A program made the position numbers and the translations under genes. The notes beneath the pieces were generated by a model. It searched no databases, was not told the DNA's origin, and was given only the letters and a program-made list of their open reading frames with translations. From Symsagittifera roscoffensis (Eukaryota > Xenacoelomorpha > Acoela > Convolutidae), in NCBI RefSeq assembly GCF_963678635.1, contig NC_087064.1:71177465-71237464 (forward strand): a stretch of 60,000 nt of DNA, read 5' to 3'. Each line of letters begins with the position of its first letter. Positions within the stretch are counted from its first letter, which is position 1. Below, piece by piece: positions 10,760-22,890 of the stretch.

Positions 10760-11876
10760 ATATTTACATGCAAACTTATACTTGATAGCTCTCACAAGTT
10801 TAGATTACCAAAATAGATAGCTCAGAAGGAGAATAGAAGGTTTTCCGATTTCAAAAAATAACAAGTATAGCTAGTCGCTTTTCTTGTGGGACAGAATGTT
10901 TCGATCACATTCAAAAAATGGACAAGAGATTATATTTTTAAATAACCGCAATTTTCTATGCGGGTTTTTTTATGAGAGAACTATAGGAACGCGTAGAACC
11001 CAGGTGAACTGGATAAATGACATCAATCATCTTCGAAAAGTGAATAACAAACAAAAAATGAACAAAAACTCAAAAACAATTTTCCAACTATTATTTGAAG
11101 AGCAATTTTTTTTGTTTTTTAAAACTTTAGTGCCAAAAAAGTTTTTAAAAAAATTTGCACTGATTCAAGGAAAATTATTCAACTTGGTTTCTCTTGATAT
11201 TTGAAAAACTTATTTGAGAATTTTAGGGCTCGATTTATTTCAATTACCATTTTGTACCTGACTTTGCGTAATATATTTTTTTTGTAAGATTTGAAAAAAA
11301 ATTAACACAACACTGACTGAAATGATTTCCCTCTTTTCAATAGTGGGAACAACAAGAATAGTCAGTTGCTATTAAGAAGTTTCAAAAAAAATTGAAAAAC
11401 TTGAAATAAAAACTAAAAAAGGGATCTAAGTTTCCTGCTACTTTTTTTGTTCAGATTCAAAGTTTTTTAATTGGGGCAAAAATTGGATTAAAATTTTAGT
11501 CGAAATTTGCAGTCAGGTTCTACCTTACGAGGCGAAATTGTGCTCTCATAATGCTCACCGTTTTTTGGGTTTATGTCTCTGGAATTAGAGCCCAATTCTT
11601 AAAGTATGCAAAGATTGTACGTGGAATCTATCTTCTAAATCAAAACCAAATTGTGATGAAAAAACAGCCTGCATCAAATTTCTTTTTCTTCATTTTGTCA
11701 GGTGGTCAGAACAAAAACTTTAAAATAAAAAAGATGAAAGAAAGTGTAAAATTGAAACTCAGGACACAACAATGCAGATCTCAGAGAATTTTTTCACCGT
11801 CGTTAGCCCATTATAATTATAAAAGTTTCGAAATATCAAGTGTGTATCGCTTCGTTTAACTAATGCTCACACACTT
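10760..11876. other. Unassigned stretch with two lysine/phenylalanine-rich ORFs
   Basis: Plus-strand frames at 10,884-11,204 (106 aa) and 11,551-11,859 (102 aa) are open but have A/T-driven composition (long K, N, F runs), no recognised domain and no clear splice context. They could be decayed exons; they are not called as genes. No repeats of this stretch were seen elsewhere in the window, so this and 7.8-10.8 kb may be the least repetitive part. Confidence 0.3.
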
Positions 11877-12245
11877 GGCGGATCTAGGATTTTCTCGAGG
11901 GGCTCATTTTCAAAAAAAAAATGTCGAATATTTTGCCAACTTGTTTTTTAGGTAGACCAAATTGATTTTCTGAGCACTTCTAAAATACTATAAGGAGTCC
12001 AATTGGACCAAAATTTCTAGGCCACAGTCAAATTTATTGAAGAAAATGGCCAAAGAAGCTGTTTTAGGCAATTTTTAGAAAATTTTGACTAAAAAATTGC
12101 GCGCTGCCACCTCAAAAGTAGTATATTTTGGCGCCGCAGGCGTGTGTAGGCAATTTTTAGGGTCCGTTAACAAAAACAGATTTCTCAAAATGGGACAAAG
12201 GGGGACCCTTTGGGTCAGCAGTGATTCAAATTCCTGAGAGATGGC
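11877..12245 (+). mobile_element. hAT-like MITE, second same-strand copy
   Basis: Starts GGCGGATCTAGGATTTTCTC and then follows 1-345 closely, including GGCGCCGCAGGCG and GGGGGACCCTTTGGG. It shows what the window edge cut off from the first copy. Confidence 0.55.
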
Positions 12246-12708
12246 GTCATTTGAGTCTTTTTTGTTTCGCTCAGCCTTAAATTTTGCCGAATTCCCTAAA
12301 AAGAAAAAAATTTAGATTATAATAATTTTTATAGTCATTCTCCACAATTTTCAAAAAGAATTAATTATGATCAATGAAAAACGATATATAGTGTTACTAT
12401 TTTTCGAAACAAGAAAAATCATTATAATCGATTACATTTTAAAAACTTTTTCTCACATTTTATTGAATTATACTCCATTATAATGGATTATAACCCATTA
12501 TTATTCAACAAATGTCATCGCTTCATTTCGTTGTATTTTGTTTTGTTTTGTGTGCTTTTCAGTTGATTACTGAACTACAAGAAACTATCTTTTGTGTTTA
12601 TACATCTAATATATTTTGTATTTATATTACCCAAATACATCTAAATTTGTTCAAATTGACTACAAGTTTATGGATAGATATTTTTTTGAAAAAACAGTTC
12701 TCCTCTAA
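12246..12708 (+). repeat. AT-rich repeat unit, second copy
   Basis: Copy of 346-795 including most of the TAATCCATTATAATGGATTA palindrome (one change). It joins the LINE at a different point: TTCTCCTC is followed directly by AAAATGAAACCTAAATGAG, deep in the LINE leader, so this LINE copy lost its first ~450 bp. Confidence 0.5.
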
Positions 12709-13828
12709 AAATGAAACCTAAATGAGTACCTTGCAATATCAGCGGGGCAGCTCAGATTGTACAACCTTTCAAGTTAAGGGAAAAAATTGATACACTGAAA
12801 GAACAATAACAAAAAAGCAAAAATTACTATCCAGTTTAAGAAAGAGCTTTTATCTTCGCAGCGATGTAGAAAAAATTTCAAACAGAACTAAAAGAAGAAC
12901 AAAAAAAAGGAGTGCATAGCCCCTGTTCTCCTTCATACCTTGTTTTTGTTGAAAAATACTATCGTCAAACCGGAGTTATAATGAAAAAGAAAATTAATAA
13001 ATGAAAACTCTAAAATATTAAACTGAAACATATTGAGGGTTTTTACGCTTCAATTGATAAAGTTTATTTTTTTTGAAAACACATGAGGTTTAAGCAGTTT
13101 ATCGAATATGGTCAGAGGCGCGTGCCCATACTAAAAAGGATGAAAAAAATTTTGATTTTACTAAATGTTAGATCACTGAGGGAAAAACATTGACCATCTT
13201 CTGCTTTATCTGAGTTCATTATAAAATGAACCAGTAGTTATTGCACTAACACAAGCATGGTTGAAAACAGATTGAAACTAAGAAATCCTGACCTTACAAA
13301 ACCACTAACTAGTAGAAACTCAACGAAGAGATAGCAGAGGTGGTAGATTTGGTTATTTTTTTCATAAGGCCATTAAATTTCAGCGCATTATTGTTCTAGC
13401 TGCGACGAAAATCAATTTTTGACAATCAAAAGTAACTCGGAAAAAAACACGGTGGCTTGTTTGGAAACTGGCTTAACACTGGTTGATTTAGTGAAGATAT
13501 TGGAAACTTACTAGAGGGCAATTGATATGTGAACCCATAATGAACAGGCTCTTTTTGGTGACGTCCATCTTGATCATTTAAAATCTCAAATTATAAAAAT
13601 GCATGCGAGGATTTATAGAAAGCTTTTAAACTAAGAAGAACAATGAAAAAACAAGTATCAAATCACCAAACAGTTACCTCCGAAAGTTGAATATATGCGA
13701 TGTACTCAGATTTTGCCACAGCTGTTGAGTTGTCGGATACATTGATTAGAGACCATTCAACTGTAACTAAAAAACTGAACAAACAGCGAGAGAGTTCCAA
13801 GATGCATTTTCCCAAACAGTAGCTAAGA
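12709..13828 (+). mobile_element. Decayed LINE copy IV, 5'-truncated
   Basis: Begins inside the leader and carries the endonuclease remains: LILLNVRSLREK (about 13,151) then stop, EPVVIALTQAWLKTD (about 13,229), and GDVHLDHLKS-like sequence near 13,558. The downstream reverse-transcriptase region forms the first unit of the tandem triplication. Confidence 0.65.
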
Positions 13829-15220
13829 ATGTTTGAAACAACTCAAAAGATAAGGAATATTGCGAAAGAAATGAACTTTAAATTTTAGTTGAATTACAAA
13901 AGCAATACGAAGAAGTTCCAAACTTAGATTGTAAAGAGTCTTTTCAATTTTTTTAGCCGATAGTTACAACAGACATTAACCTTTTCGTTTCAACTAAAAC
14001 TATATTTAAACGAAAACAAGAAACTTGGATAGATAATGAAATCAAAACTATGGCTAGCACAATCGACAAATTTTAATAAACAACATCTATCTAGGACGCG
14101 AAAATCTTAAAAAGAAAGTTGCAAAAACTAGGAGTGTAGTATGAAAACTGGGAGTCAAGAAAAAACCACAAATTATCCAAAACGAACATAACAAAGAGGC
14201 AAGACAAAACACGAACATTTTTTTGTACTTCGAAAGAATTATCGGGTAAGGGAAGGCAAAAAATCTGTTAACCACGGAGAAGCCATAAAATTGAATCGTT
14301 TTTTATGCTAACCTAAAATATCAATTGGCTGAGAAAAATGGGCCATCTCAAAAAAACCCTTAGAAGCGAGTTGGTAATAGTTTTTGTCTTTTAGAAAAAC
14401 ACAAGAAAAGAAATCTAGCCGATCTTCAAATTTTCCATACAAAAAAACAGTTGTGGTTTTTTTGGGTTGAACAGTACTGTCTTAAAAAAATAAGTGGCAA
14501 AAATTATTAATATGACAAATTTTTTAAAAAAGAGTTAGGAACAAAATAATTTTGCTGACTGTCGTAAATTACTCATGGTAATACCGATATTTTAAATGGG
14601 AACAAGGAACGTTTCAGATAAGTATAGTACAACATTTCTTTTGCCAGATTTCGGCAAATAGTTTGAAAAAACTACTCCACAAACGCTTTTTTAATTTCCA
14701 GTTGAGCTTGGTGTTTTGATTAAAAACCAATTCAATTTTTGACCTTATTTTTCAACAGCAGTAACGAAATATCCCACTCTGAGACATCCACAATGAGATG
14801 GAATGGAACAACAATGTAAAAACTTAATAAAGTTCATGGATAGATAATTTTTTTGAAAAAAAAACAATTCTCTACTATTAACAGCGCGTAAATTTTCTGT
14901 TCAAGTTCAATTTTTTTTGTAAAACTTATTGCACTGGGTCAAAAAATAAAAAAATTCATCTGACTAAAAATTTAATCGGCCCTATTGGATGAATGCAAAA
15001 TTTATAGAATGAAAACAAAATATCAAACTTCCAAACTCGAAACATTGGAAATTTTGAACTTTTGAACAGAAAATGAAAATGAGAAACGAACGATTGATTA
15101 GATTGTTAACAAACTCAAAACGCATCATAAAGCAGAAGCTTTTAATTACTAAATTTGCTCAGAAAAACCGCCGAGGTGGCTTTTTCAGCTATTGGATTGT
15201 TGAGTCAACTGTTTTCTCGA
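13829..15220 (+). repeat. Tandem unit A (1,392 bp) of LINE sequence
   Basis: Starts at ATGTTTGAAACAACTC and runs through the RT N-terminal region, the LINE 3' end and the leader of the next LINE up to GAGTCAACTGTTTTCTCG. It retains the ~72-bp segment around 14,582-14,655 (AATGGGAACAAGGAACGTTT...GCCAGATTTCGGC) that units B and C lack. Confidence 0.75.
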
Positions 15221-16540
15221 ATGTTTGAAACAACTCAAAAGATAAGGAAACTTGCGAAAGAAATGAACTTTAAATTTTAGTTGAATTACAAAAGCAATAC
15301 GAAGAAGTTCCAAACTTAGATTGTAAAGAGTCTTTTCAATTCTTTTAGCCGATAATTACAACAGACATTAACCTTTTCGTTTCAACTAAAACTATATTTA
15401 AACGAAAACAAGAAACTTGGATAGATAATGAAATCAAAACTATGGCTAGCACAATCGAAAAATTTTAATAAACAACATCTATCTAGGACGCGACAATTTT
15501 AAAAGTAAAGTTGCAAAAACTAGGAGTGTAGTATGAAAACTGGGAGTCAAGAAAAAACCACAAATTATCCAAAACGAACATAACAAAGAGGCAAGACAAA
15601 ACACGAACAATTTTTCGTACTTCGAAAGAATTATCGGGTAAGGAAAGGCAAAAAAACTGTCAACCTACGCCACGGAGAAGCCACAAAATTAAATCGTTTT
15701 TTTAATGCTAATCTAGAATATCAATTGGCTGAGAAAAATGGGCCATCTCAAAAAAACCCTTAGAAGCGAGTTGGTAATAATTTTTGTCTTTTAGAAAAAC
15801 ACAAGAAAAGAAATCTAGCCGATCTTCAAAATTTCCATACAAAAAAACAGTTGTGGTTTTTTTGGGTTGAACAGTACTGCCTTAAAAAAATAAGTGGCAA
15901 AAATTATTAATATGACAAATTTTTTAAAAAAGAGTTAGGAACAAAATAACTTTGCTGACTGTCGTAAATGATTCATGGTAATTGAAAAAACTACTCCACA
16001 AACGCTTTTTTAATTTCCAGTTGAGCTTGGTGTTTTGATTAAAAACCAATTCAATTTTCGACCTTATTTTTCAACGGCAGTATCGAAATATCCCACTCTG
16101 AGACATCCACAATGAGATGGAGTGGAACAACAATGTAACAAACTTAATAAAGTTCATGGATAGATAATTTTTTTGAAAAAAAAAACAATTCTCTACTATT
16201 AACAGCGCGTAAATTTTCTGTTCAAGTTCAATTTTTTTTGTAAAACTTACTGCACTGGGTCAAAAAATAAAAAATTCATCTGACTAAAAATTTAATCGGC
16301 CCTATTGGATGAATACAAAATTTATAGAATGAAAACAAAATATCAAACTTCCAAACTCGAAACATTGGAATTTTTGAACTTTTGAACAGAAAATGAAAAT
16401 GAGAAACGAACGATTGATTAGATTATTAACAAACTCAAAACGCATCATAAAGCAGAAGCTTTTAATTACTAAATTTGATCAGAAAGTTCGCCGAGGTGGC
16501 TTTTTCAGCTATTGGATTGTTGAGTCAACTGTTTTCTCGA
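15221..16540 (+). repeat. Tandem unit B (1,320 bp)
   Basis: Begins with the same ATGTTTGAAACAACTC joined unnaturally to TTTTCTCG from the leader. Compared with unit A it has a deletion at GATTCATGGTAATTG (about 15,982). Unit C has the identical deletion and is almost identical throughout, differing at only a few scattered positions. Confidence 0.85.
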
Positions 16541-17860
16541 ATGTTTGAAACAACTCAAAAGATAAGGAAACTTGCGAAAGAAATGAACTTTAAATTTTAG
16601 TTGAATTACAAAAGCAATACGAAGAAGTTCCAAACTTAGATTGTAAAGAGTCTTTTCAATTCTTTTAGCCGATAATTACAACAGACATTAACCTTTTCGT
16701 TTCAACTAAAACTATATTTAAACGAAAACAAGAAACTTGGATAGATAATGAAATCAAAACTATGGCTAGCACAATCGAAAAATTTTAATAAACAACATCT
16801 ATCTAGGACGCGACAATTTTAAAAGTAAAGTTGCAAAAACTAGGAGTGTAGTATGAAAACTGGGAGTCAAGAAAAAACCACAAATTATCCAAAACGAACA
16901 TAACAAAGAGGCAAGACAAAACACGAACAATTTTTCGTACTTCGAAAGAATTATCGGGTAAGGAAAGGCAAAAAAACTGTCAACCTACGCCACGGAGAAG
17001 CCACAAAATTAAATCGTTTTTTTAATGCTAATCTAGAATATCAATTGGCTGAGAAAAATGGGCCATCTCAAAAAAACCCTTAGAAGCGAGTTGGTAATAA
17101 TTTTTGTCTTTTAGAAAAACACAAGAAAAGAAATCTAGCCGATCTTCAAAATTTCCATACAAAAAAACAGTTGTGGTTTTTTTGGGTTGAACAGTACTGC
17201 CTTAAAAAAATAAGTGGCAAAAATTATTAATATGACAAATTTTTTAAAAAAGAGTTAGGAACAAAATAACTTTGCTGACTGTCGTAAATGATTCATGGTA
17301 ATTGAAAAAACTACTCCACAAACGCTTTTTTAATTTCCAGTTGAGCTTGGTGTTTTGATTAAAAACCAATTCAATTTTCGACCTTATTTTTCAACGGCAG
17401 TATCGAAATATCCCACTCTGAGACATCCACAATGAGATGGAGTGGAACAACAATGTAACAAACTTAATAAAGTTCATGGATAGATAATTTTTTTGAAAAA
17501 AAAACAATTCTCTACTATTAACAGCGCGTAAATTTTCTGTTCAAGTTCAATTTTTTTTGTAAAACTTATTGCACTGGGTCAAAAAATAAAAAATTCATCT
17601 GACTAAAAATTTAATCGGCCCTATTGGATGAATACAAAATTTATAGAATGAAAACAAAATATCAAACTTCAAAACTCGAAACATTGGAATTTTTGAACTT
17701 TTGAACAGAAAATGAAAATGAGAAACGAACGATTGATTAGATTATTAACAAACTCAAAACGCATCATAAAGCAGAAGCTTTTAATTACTAAATTTGATCA
17801 GAAAATTCGCCGAGGTGGCTTTTTCAGCTATTGGATTGTTGAGTCAACTGTTTTCTCAAA
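16541..17860 (+). repeat. Tandem unit C (1,320 bp)
   Basis: Nearly identical to unit B, including its deletion and the CAACGGCAG variant. It ends where TTTTCTC is followed by AAACTGTGGGC, the natural continuation of the LINE leader. A recent unequal exchange or replication slip is the simplest source. Confidence 0.85.
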
Positions 17861-20150
17861 CTGTGGGCTTTTTCCATGTAAAAATCTAAGTTTTGTCAGT
17901 GATTGCAAATGGTATATTTAAACATATCTTTTCAACAAAGTTTCTCGTTCTGAAATTTTGACTTGACTAACAATTAAACATTTAAATTTTCATGAGAGAA
18001 AGCTAGAAACTTTGCGATACTCGCTCAGTAGTTTTTTCAATATCATTCAAAAAAGTTAAGAACTCAAGATACTTATCTAAAAATGAAACCTAATTGAGTA
18101 CCTTGCAATATCAGCGGGGCAGCTCAGATTGTACAACCTTTCAAGTTAAGGGAAAAAATTGATACACTGAAAGAACAATAACAAAAAAGCAAAAATTACT
18201 ATCAAGTTTAAGAAAGAGTTTTTATTTTCTCAGCGATGTAGAAAAAAGTTCAAACAGAACTAAAAGAAGAACAAAAAAATGGAGTGCATAGCCCCTGTTC
18301 TCCTTCATACATTGTTTTTGTTGAAAATACTATCGCCAAACCGAAGTTATAATGAAAAAAAAATTAATAAATGAAAACTCTAAAATATTAAACTGAAACA
18401 TATTGAGGGTTATTACGCTTCAATTGATAAAGTTTGTTTTTTTTGAAAACACATGAGGCTTAAGCAGTTTATCGAATATGGTCAGAGGCGCGTGCCCATA
18501 CTAAAAAGGATGAAAAAAATTTTGATTTTACTAAATGTTAGATCACTGAGGGAAAAACATTGACCATCTTCAGCTTTATCTGAGTTCATTATAAAATGAA
18601 CCAGTAGTTATTGCACTAACACAAGCATGGTTGAAAACAGATTGAAACTAGGAAATCCAGACCTTACAAAACCACTAACTAGTAGAAACTCAACAAAAAG
18701 ATAGCATAGGTAGTGGATTTGGCTATTTTATTCATAAGGCTTTTAGTTTTCAGCGCTTTAGTGTTCTAGCTCCGACAATTATTAACTAATGACCAACAAA
18801 AATAACTCGGAAAAAACAGAACATTTTTTACGGTGTTTTATTTGGGAACTGGATTAACACTGGTTGATTTGAACAGGCTCTTTTTGGAGACGTCCGTCTT
18901 GACAATTTAAAATCTCAAACTATAAAAATACATGCGAGGATTTAGAGAAAGCTTTCATACTAAAAAGAACAATGAAAAACAGTTGTGGTTTTTTTGGGTT
19001 GAACAGTACTGTCTTAAAAAAACGGAAATGGCAAAAAATTATTAATATGACAAAATTTTTTAAAAAGCGTTAGGAGCAAAATAATTTTCCTGACTGTCGA
19101 TAAATTATTCATGGTAATACCAATATATTAAATGTGAACAAGGAACGTTTCAGATAAGTATAGTACAACATATCTTTTGCCAGATTTCGGCAAATATTTT
19201 GAAAAACTACTCCCCAAACGCTTTTTTATTTCCAGTTGAGCTTGGTGTTTTGATTAAAAACCAATTCAATTTTCGATCTTGTTTTTCAACTGCAGTATCG
19301 AAATATCCCACTCTGAGACATCCAAAATGAGATGGAATGGAACCACAAGGTAACAAAGGCAATTTTTAGATCTCAAAAAAGCGTTTGACACTGTTTCTAC
19401 TGATGCTGTTCTATAAAAAAGCTAAAAACTGCAGATTAAAAAGTCCCATTCAGGCATTTTTGAAATCATATTTGACAAATAGATCAGAAAAAAAAGCCTT
19501 AACTGTCAAAATTGAAAACATTTCACTGTGGAGTTCCACAGGGGTAAGTCCTTGGACAACTTCTGTTCATTTAAATGATAATTACTTTGCCAACGGTTAC
19601 ATTCTTAGTAAACACATATTTATACGCTGATGACACAGCAATGAGGCAAAAAGAAAAAATAAACACCAAAACAATTAAGAATTGGCAAAAACAGGAACTG
19701 TTTGAAAATTAATATGCTAACTATTAAACTGGACAAAATAAACAGTAAACTCTACTAAGAAGGTAATCATGAGAGACGACAATTTGAACAGAGGAACCGA
19801 TGATGACAATAACAAGGTCTATATACTAAACATGTGGGCTTCCACATCGACGCAAATTTAGATGTCAAATTTTTTACTGATTTTTTTGCAAAACAAATTA
19901 AATTATTTTGTGAGTTGCTCTACCGATCACGTGACGAACTAAAAACTACACAGTTATTTTAAACCTATTTTGGTCCAATTCGTCCAATACAGACAATACA
20001 GAACCATGGGCTTATATTGTACATCACAGCTAATAAACATCACCACAAAATTTTGAAATGAAATAGAATCAAAATCTGAGAATACTTTTAGGAACACGGA
20101 ATTATCAGTGTGTAACATATTTGAAGAATTTTAAAAAATTAGGCTCAGTG
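17861..20150 (+). mobile_element. Decayed LINE copy VI with endonuclease and RT
   Basis: Leader continues from unit C, then LILLNVRSLREK (about 18,521), EPVVIALTQAWLKTD (about 18,599) and GDVRLDNLKS (about 18,889). A deletion at about 18,975 joins the endonuclease tail directly to the segment encoding FLG-TVLS, removing about 1 kb present in copies I and IV. Confidence 0.7.
19128..19960 (+). pseudogene. LINE reverse transcriptase (copy VI)
   Basis: Parallel to copy II: NYRP-like block, LKNQFNFRSCF, LDLKKAFDTVSTDAVL near 19,369-19,413, CGVPQG then stop near 19,530, and HADDTA near 19,626, followed by GFHIDANLDVKFF-like sequence. The same stops after CGVPQG in copies II and VI show that the progenitor was already defective there. 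Confidence 0.75.
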
Positions 20151-21354
20151 AATTTCTTTCTTCCAGTTTAAATGTTTTGTAATTTTTATTGAACTGGGTC
20201 AAAAATACAATATTTATGTGGTTAAAATTTTAAGCGGCCCTATTGGATCTGTCAGAATGATTACTAGATATCAAACTTCCAAACTCGAAACATTGGAATT
20301 TTTGACTTCTTGAACAGAAAATGAAAATGAGAAACGAACGATTGATAAAATTGTGAACAAACTCAAAACGCATCATGAAGCAGAAGCTTTTAAATATTAA
20401 ACTCGCTCAGAAAAACCGCCGAGGTGGCTTTTTCAGCTATTGGATTGTTGAGTCAACTGTTTTCTCAAACTGTGGGCTTTTTCCATGTAAAAATCTCAGC
20501 TTTGTCAGTGATTGTAAATTGTTAGATTGATTAGATTGTGAACAAACTCAAAACGCATCATAAAGCAGAAGCTTTTAAATACTAACTTCGCTCAGAAAAC
20601 CGCCGAGGTAGCTTTTTCAGCTATTGGATTGTTGAGTCAACTGTTTTCTCAAACTGTGGCCTTTTTTCATGTAAAAATCTCAGTTTTGTGAGAAATAGTA
20701 AATGATATATATAAATATATCATATCAACAAAGTTTCGCGTTCTGAAATTTTGACGTGAGAAACAATTAAACATTTAAATTTTCATGAATGAAAGCTAGA
20801 AACTTCGCGATACTCGCTCAGTAGTTTTTTCAATGTCATTCAAAAAAAAATAAGAGCTCAAGATACTTATCTAAAAAAGAAACGTAAATGAGTACCTTGC
20901 GATATCAGCGGGGCAGCTCAGATTGTACAGTCTATCAATTTTAAGAAATAAAAATGGTACGCTGAAACAACAATAACAAAAAAGTAAAAATCACGATTCA
21001 GTTTCAGAAGGAGCATTTAGCCTTTATCTTCTCTGAGAGAAACACTTAAAAAAGTTTAAACAGAACGAAATGAAGAACAAAAAAGAAATTTGGAGTGCAA
21101 AACCCCTGTTCTCCTTCATACTTTGTTCTGGTTAAAACAAAGCTATCATCAAACCGAAGTATTAATAAAAAAAAGAAAAGCAAGCTTTTAATCTAAAAAA
21201 ACCATAAAAAATTAGTTTCAAATCACCAAAGTTACTTCCCAAAGTTGCATATATGCGCTGTACTCAAAGATTGCCACGGCTGTTAAGTTGTCGGATTTAT
21301 TGATTAGTGATCATTCAACTGTAACTAGAAGACTGAAGAAACAGCGAGAGAGTT
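20151..21354 (+). mobile_element. LINE copy VII, leader doubled, endonuclease deleted
   Basis: GCACTGGGTC-like junction near 20,190 (AACTGGGTC), then two leader units (20,325-20,515 and 20,521-20,700) as in copy I. At about 21,185 the sequence jumps to the block encoding FATAVKLSDL--DHSTVTRRL, with the entire endonuclease missing. Confidence 0.6.
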
Positions 21355-21687
21355 CCAAGATGCATTTTCGAGATGCATTTTCCAAGATGCATTTCCAAGA
21401 TGCATTTCCAAGATACATCTTTCAACTGTTACTAGAAAACTGAAGAAACAGCGAAAGAGTTTCAGGATGCATTTTCAAGATGCATTTTCCGAGATGCTTT
21501 TCCAAGATGCACGTCCAAGATGCATTTTCAAAACGCATTTTCCAAGATGCATTTCCAAGAAGAAACATCATTCATCTGCAACTAGAAAACTGAAGAAACA
21601 GCGAGAGAGATCTAAGATGCATTTTCAAGATGCTTTTTCCAAGGTGTATTTCCAAAATGCATTTCCAAGATGAATTTTCCAAGCAGT
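21355..21687 (+). repeat. Minisatellite derived from LINE sequence
   Basis: About 15-18 copies of a 13-15-bp unit close to CCAAGATGCATTTT, with two longer duplications that include CAACTGTTACTAGAAAACTG. The unit occurs once at the corresponding place in other LINE copies (GAGTTCCAAGATGCATTTTC near 2,617, 5,286 and 13,793), so the array expanded in situ. Palindromic ATGCAT lies in each unit. It is open in one frame (68 aa) only because of the unit composition. Confidence 0.8.
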
Positions 21688-21930
21688 ATCAAACAAAGTT
21701 TGAAACAAGTCAAAGGATGAAAAAATTCGCTAAAATTAAACTAAAATTTAAATTCTACTTGAAATACAAAAGCAGTACGAAGAAATTCCAAACTTAGATT
21801 GTATTGAGTCTTTTCAATTCTTTCAGCCAACAGTTACAACGAACATAAACCGTTTCGTTTCAACTAAAACAAGAGATTAACGAAAACAAGAAAACTGGAT
21901 AGATAATGAAATCAAAACTATGTAACATTT
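21688..21930 (+). mobile_element. LINE RT-region fragment after minisatellite
   Basis: Matches 13,840-14,050 (GAATTACAAAAGCAATACGAAGAAGTTCC, and CTAAAACTATATTTAAACG in altered form) and ends at ATCAAAACTATG, the last point of similarity. This marks the right edge of the LINE array. Confidence 0.6.
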
Positions 21931-22890
21931 TGGAAAAATTTTACAAGATTGGCTCAGTGAAAGAATTGACATATACAGGTTTTTCAAAAATTTAGTCAAT
22001 CTTCTATCTATAGATTTGAAAGTTGAATTCCAAGACGCAATTTTAGTTTCAGAGGTTGAAATATCAAAACATAAAAGACAAAACAACGATTATTTTTCAC
22101 GGTAAGTCCTAAACGATTAGGTGTGAGGACTGAAATTTATTAAATTTCCTTCAAACTTTTTTTCACAGATTTTGATGATACAGTCAGCAACCCTGACGAT
22201 TGTCATTTACATTTTTTTCTTAAACTTCGAGGTTGGTACATCATAAATAATGATGAAATGACGGATCATTTTTTTTAAATTTGAGGTTATAGGGTCTGGA
22301 CAACTAATAATTACTTACAATTAAACTTTTTAGTACTGCACAGAAAATATACTTCTTAGGTGAAGCATCACTTGACTAGATCTATCGCGTTTTTTGGTGT
22401 ATTTGCATATCAGAAATATGTAAATTGACCATTTTCTTTTGAATAATCTCTGATAAGAAAATCAGATTTTTATTATTATCTTTTTTGTTAAAGTCATGAA
22501 ACAAGCGAGAACAGGCGAGCTCTTAACGGTTGTACGGGTCAACTCTGCGCCAAAAGTCGCTACATTTCCGAAGCGTGCCATGCCGTACTTGCTGTAAGTT
22601 AGGATTTCTTGGGTTTATGGGAGCGTTAGGTTAAACTGCCCTTGCTCGTTTCTTAATTTATAAAAGCAAGGTAATCGGTTTTGATAGCGTGAACGCGATC
22701 TTTCTATTAAAAAGGGCACGCTAACTTTAAACCAACTTATTCATGTTGTTTTTGCATAGCGCCGTAATTGCGCTGATTTTTTGCGGTGTTTGAAATAATG
22801 GATAATTACACGGTACGAGATGCTCAAATTGTTTTTCGATTTTTTTTCTTCAATCAGGTGCAGTTTTTCGACTGAAACTCTGCCGTCGAG
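21931..22890. other. Unassigned stretch between LINE array and LTR element
   Basis: No conserved frame or repeat partner recognised. From about 22,490 to 22,800 the base composition is more balanced (CGAGAACAGGCGAGCTC, GCGTGAACGCGATC), which sets it apart from both sides, yet no tRNA, ORF or terminal repeat could be supported there. Confidence 0.3.

Noticed and set aside
10581-10820. 79-aa ORF MSCPALHEEPLFS...
   Set aside because: It is read through the complement of a tRNA-like sequence and has no splice or domain support.
21467-21673. 68-aa ORF with repeated FQDA/MHFQ motif
   Set aside because: Translation of the minisatellite; periodicity is that of the DNA unit and the related LINE copies have no such frame.
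22500-22800. Possible tRNA or structured RNA in the more GC-balanced segment
   Set aside because: No A/B box pair or cloverleaf could be assembled by eye.
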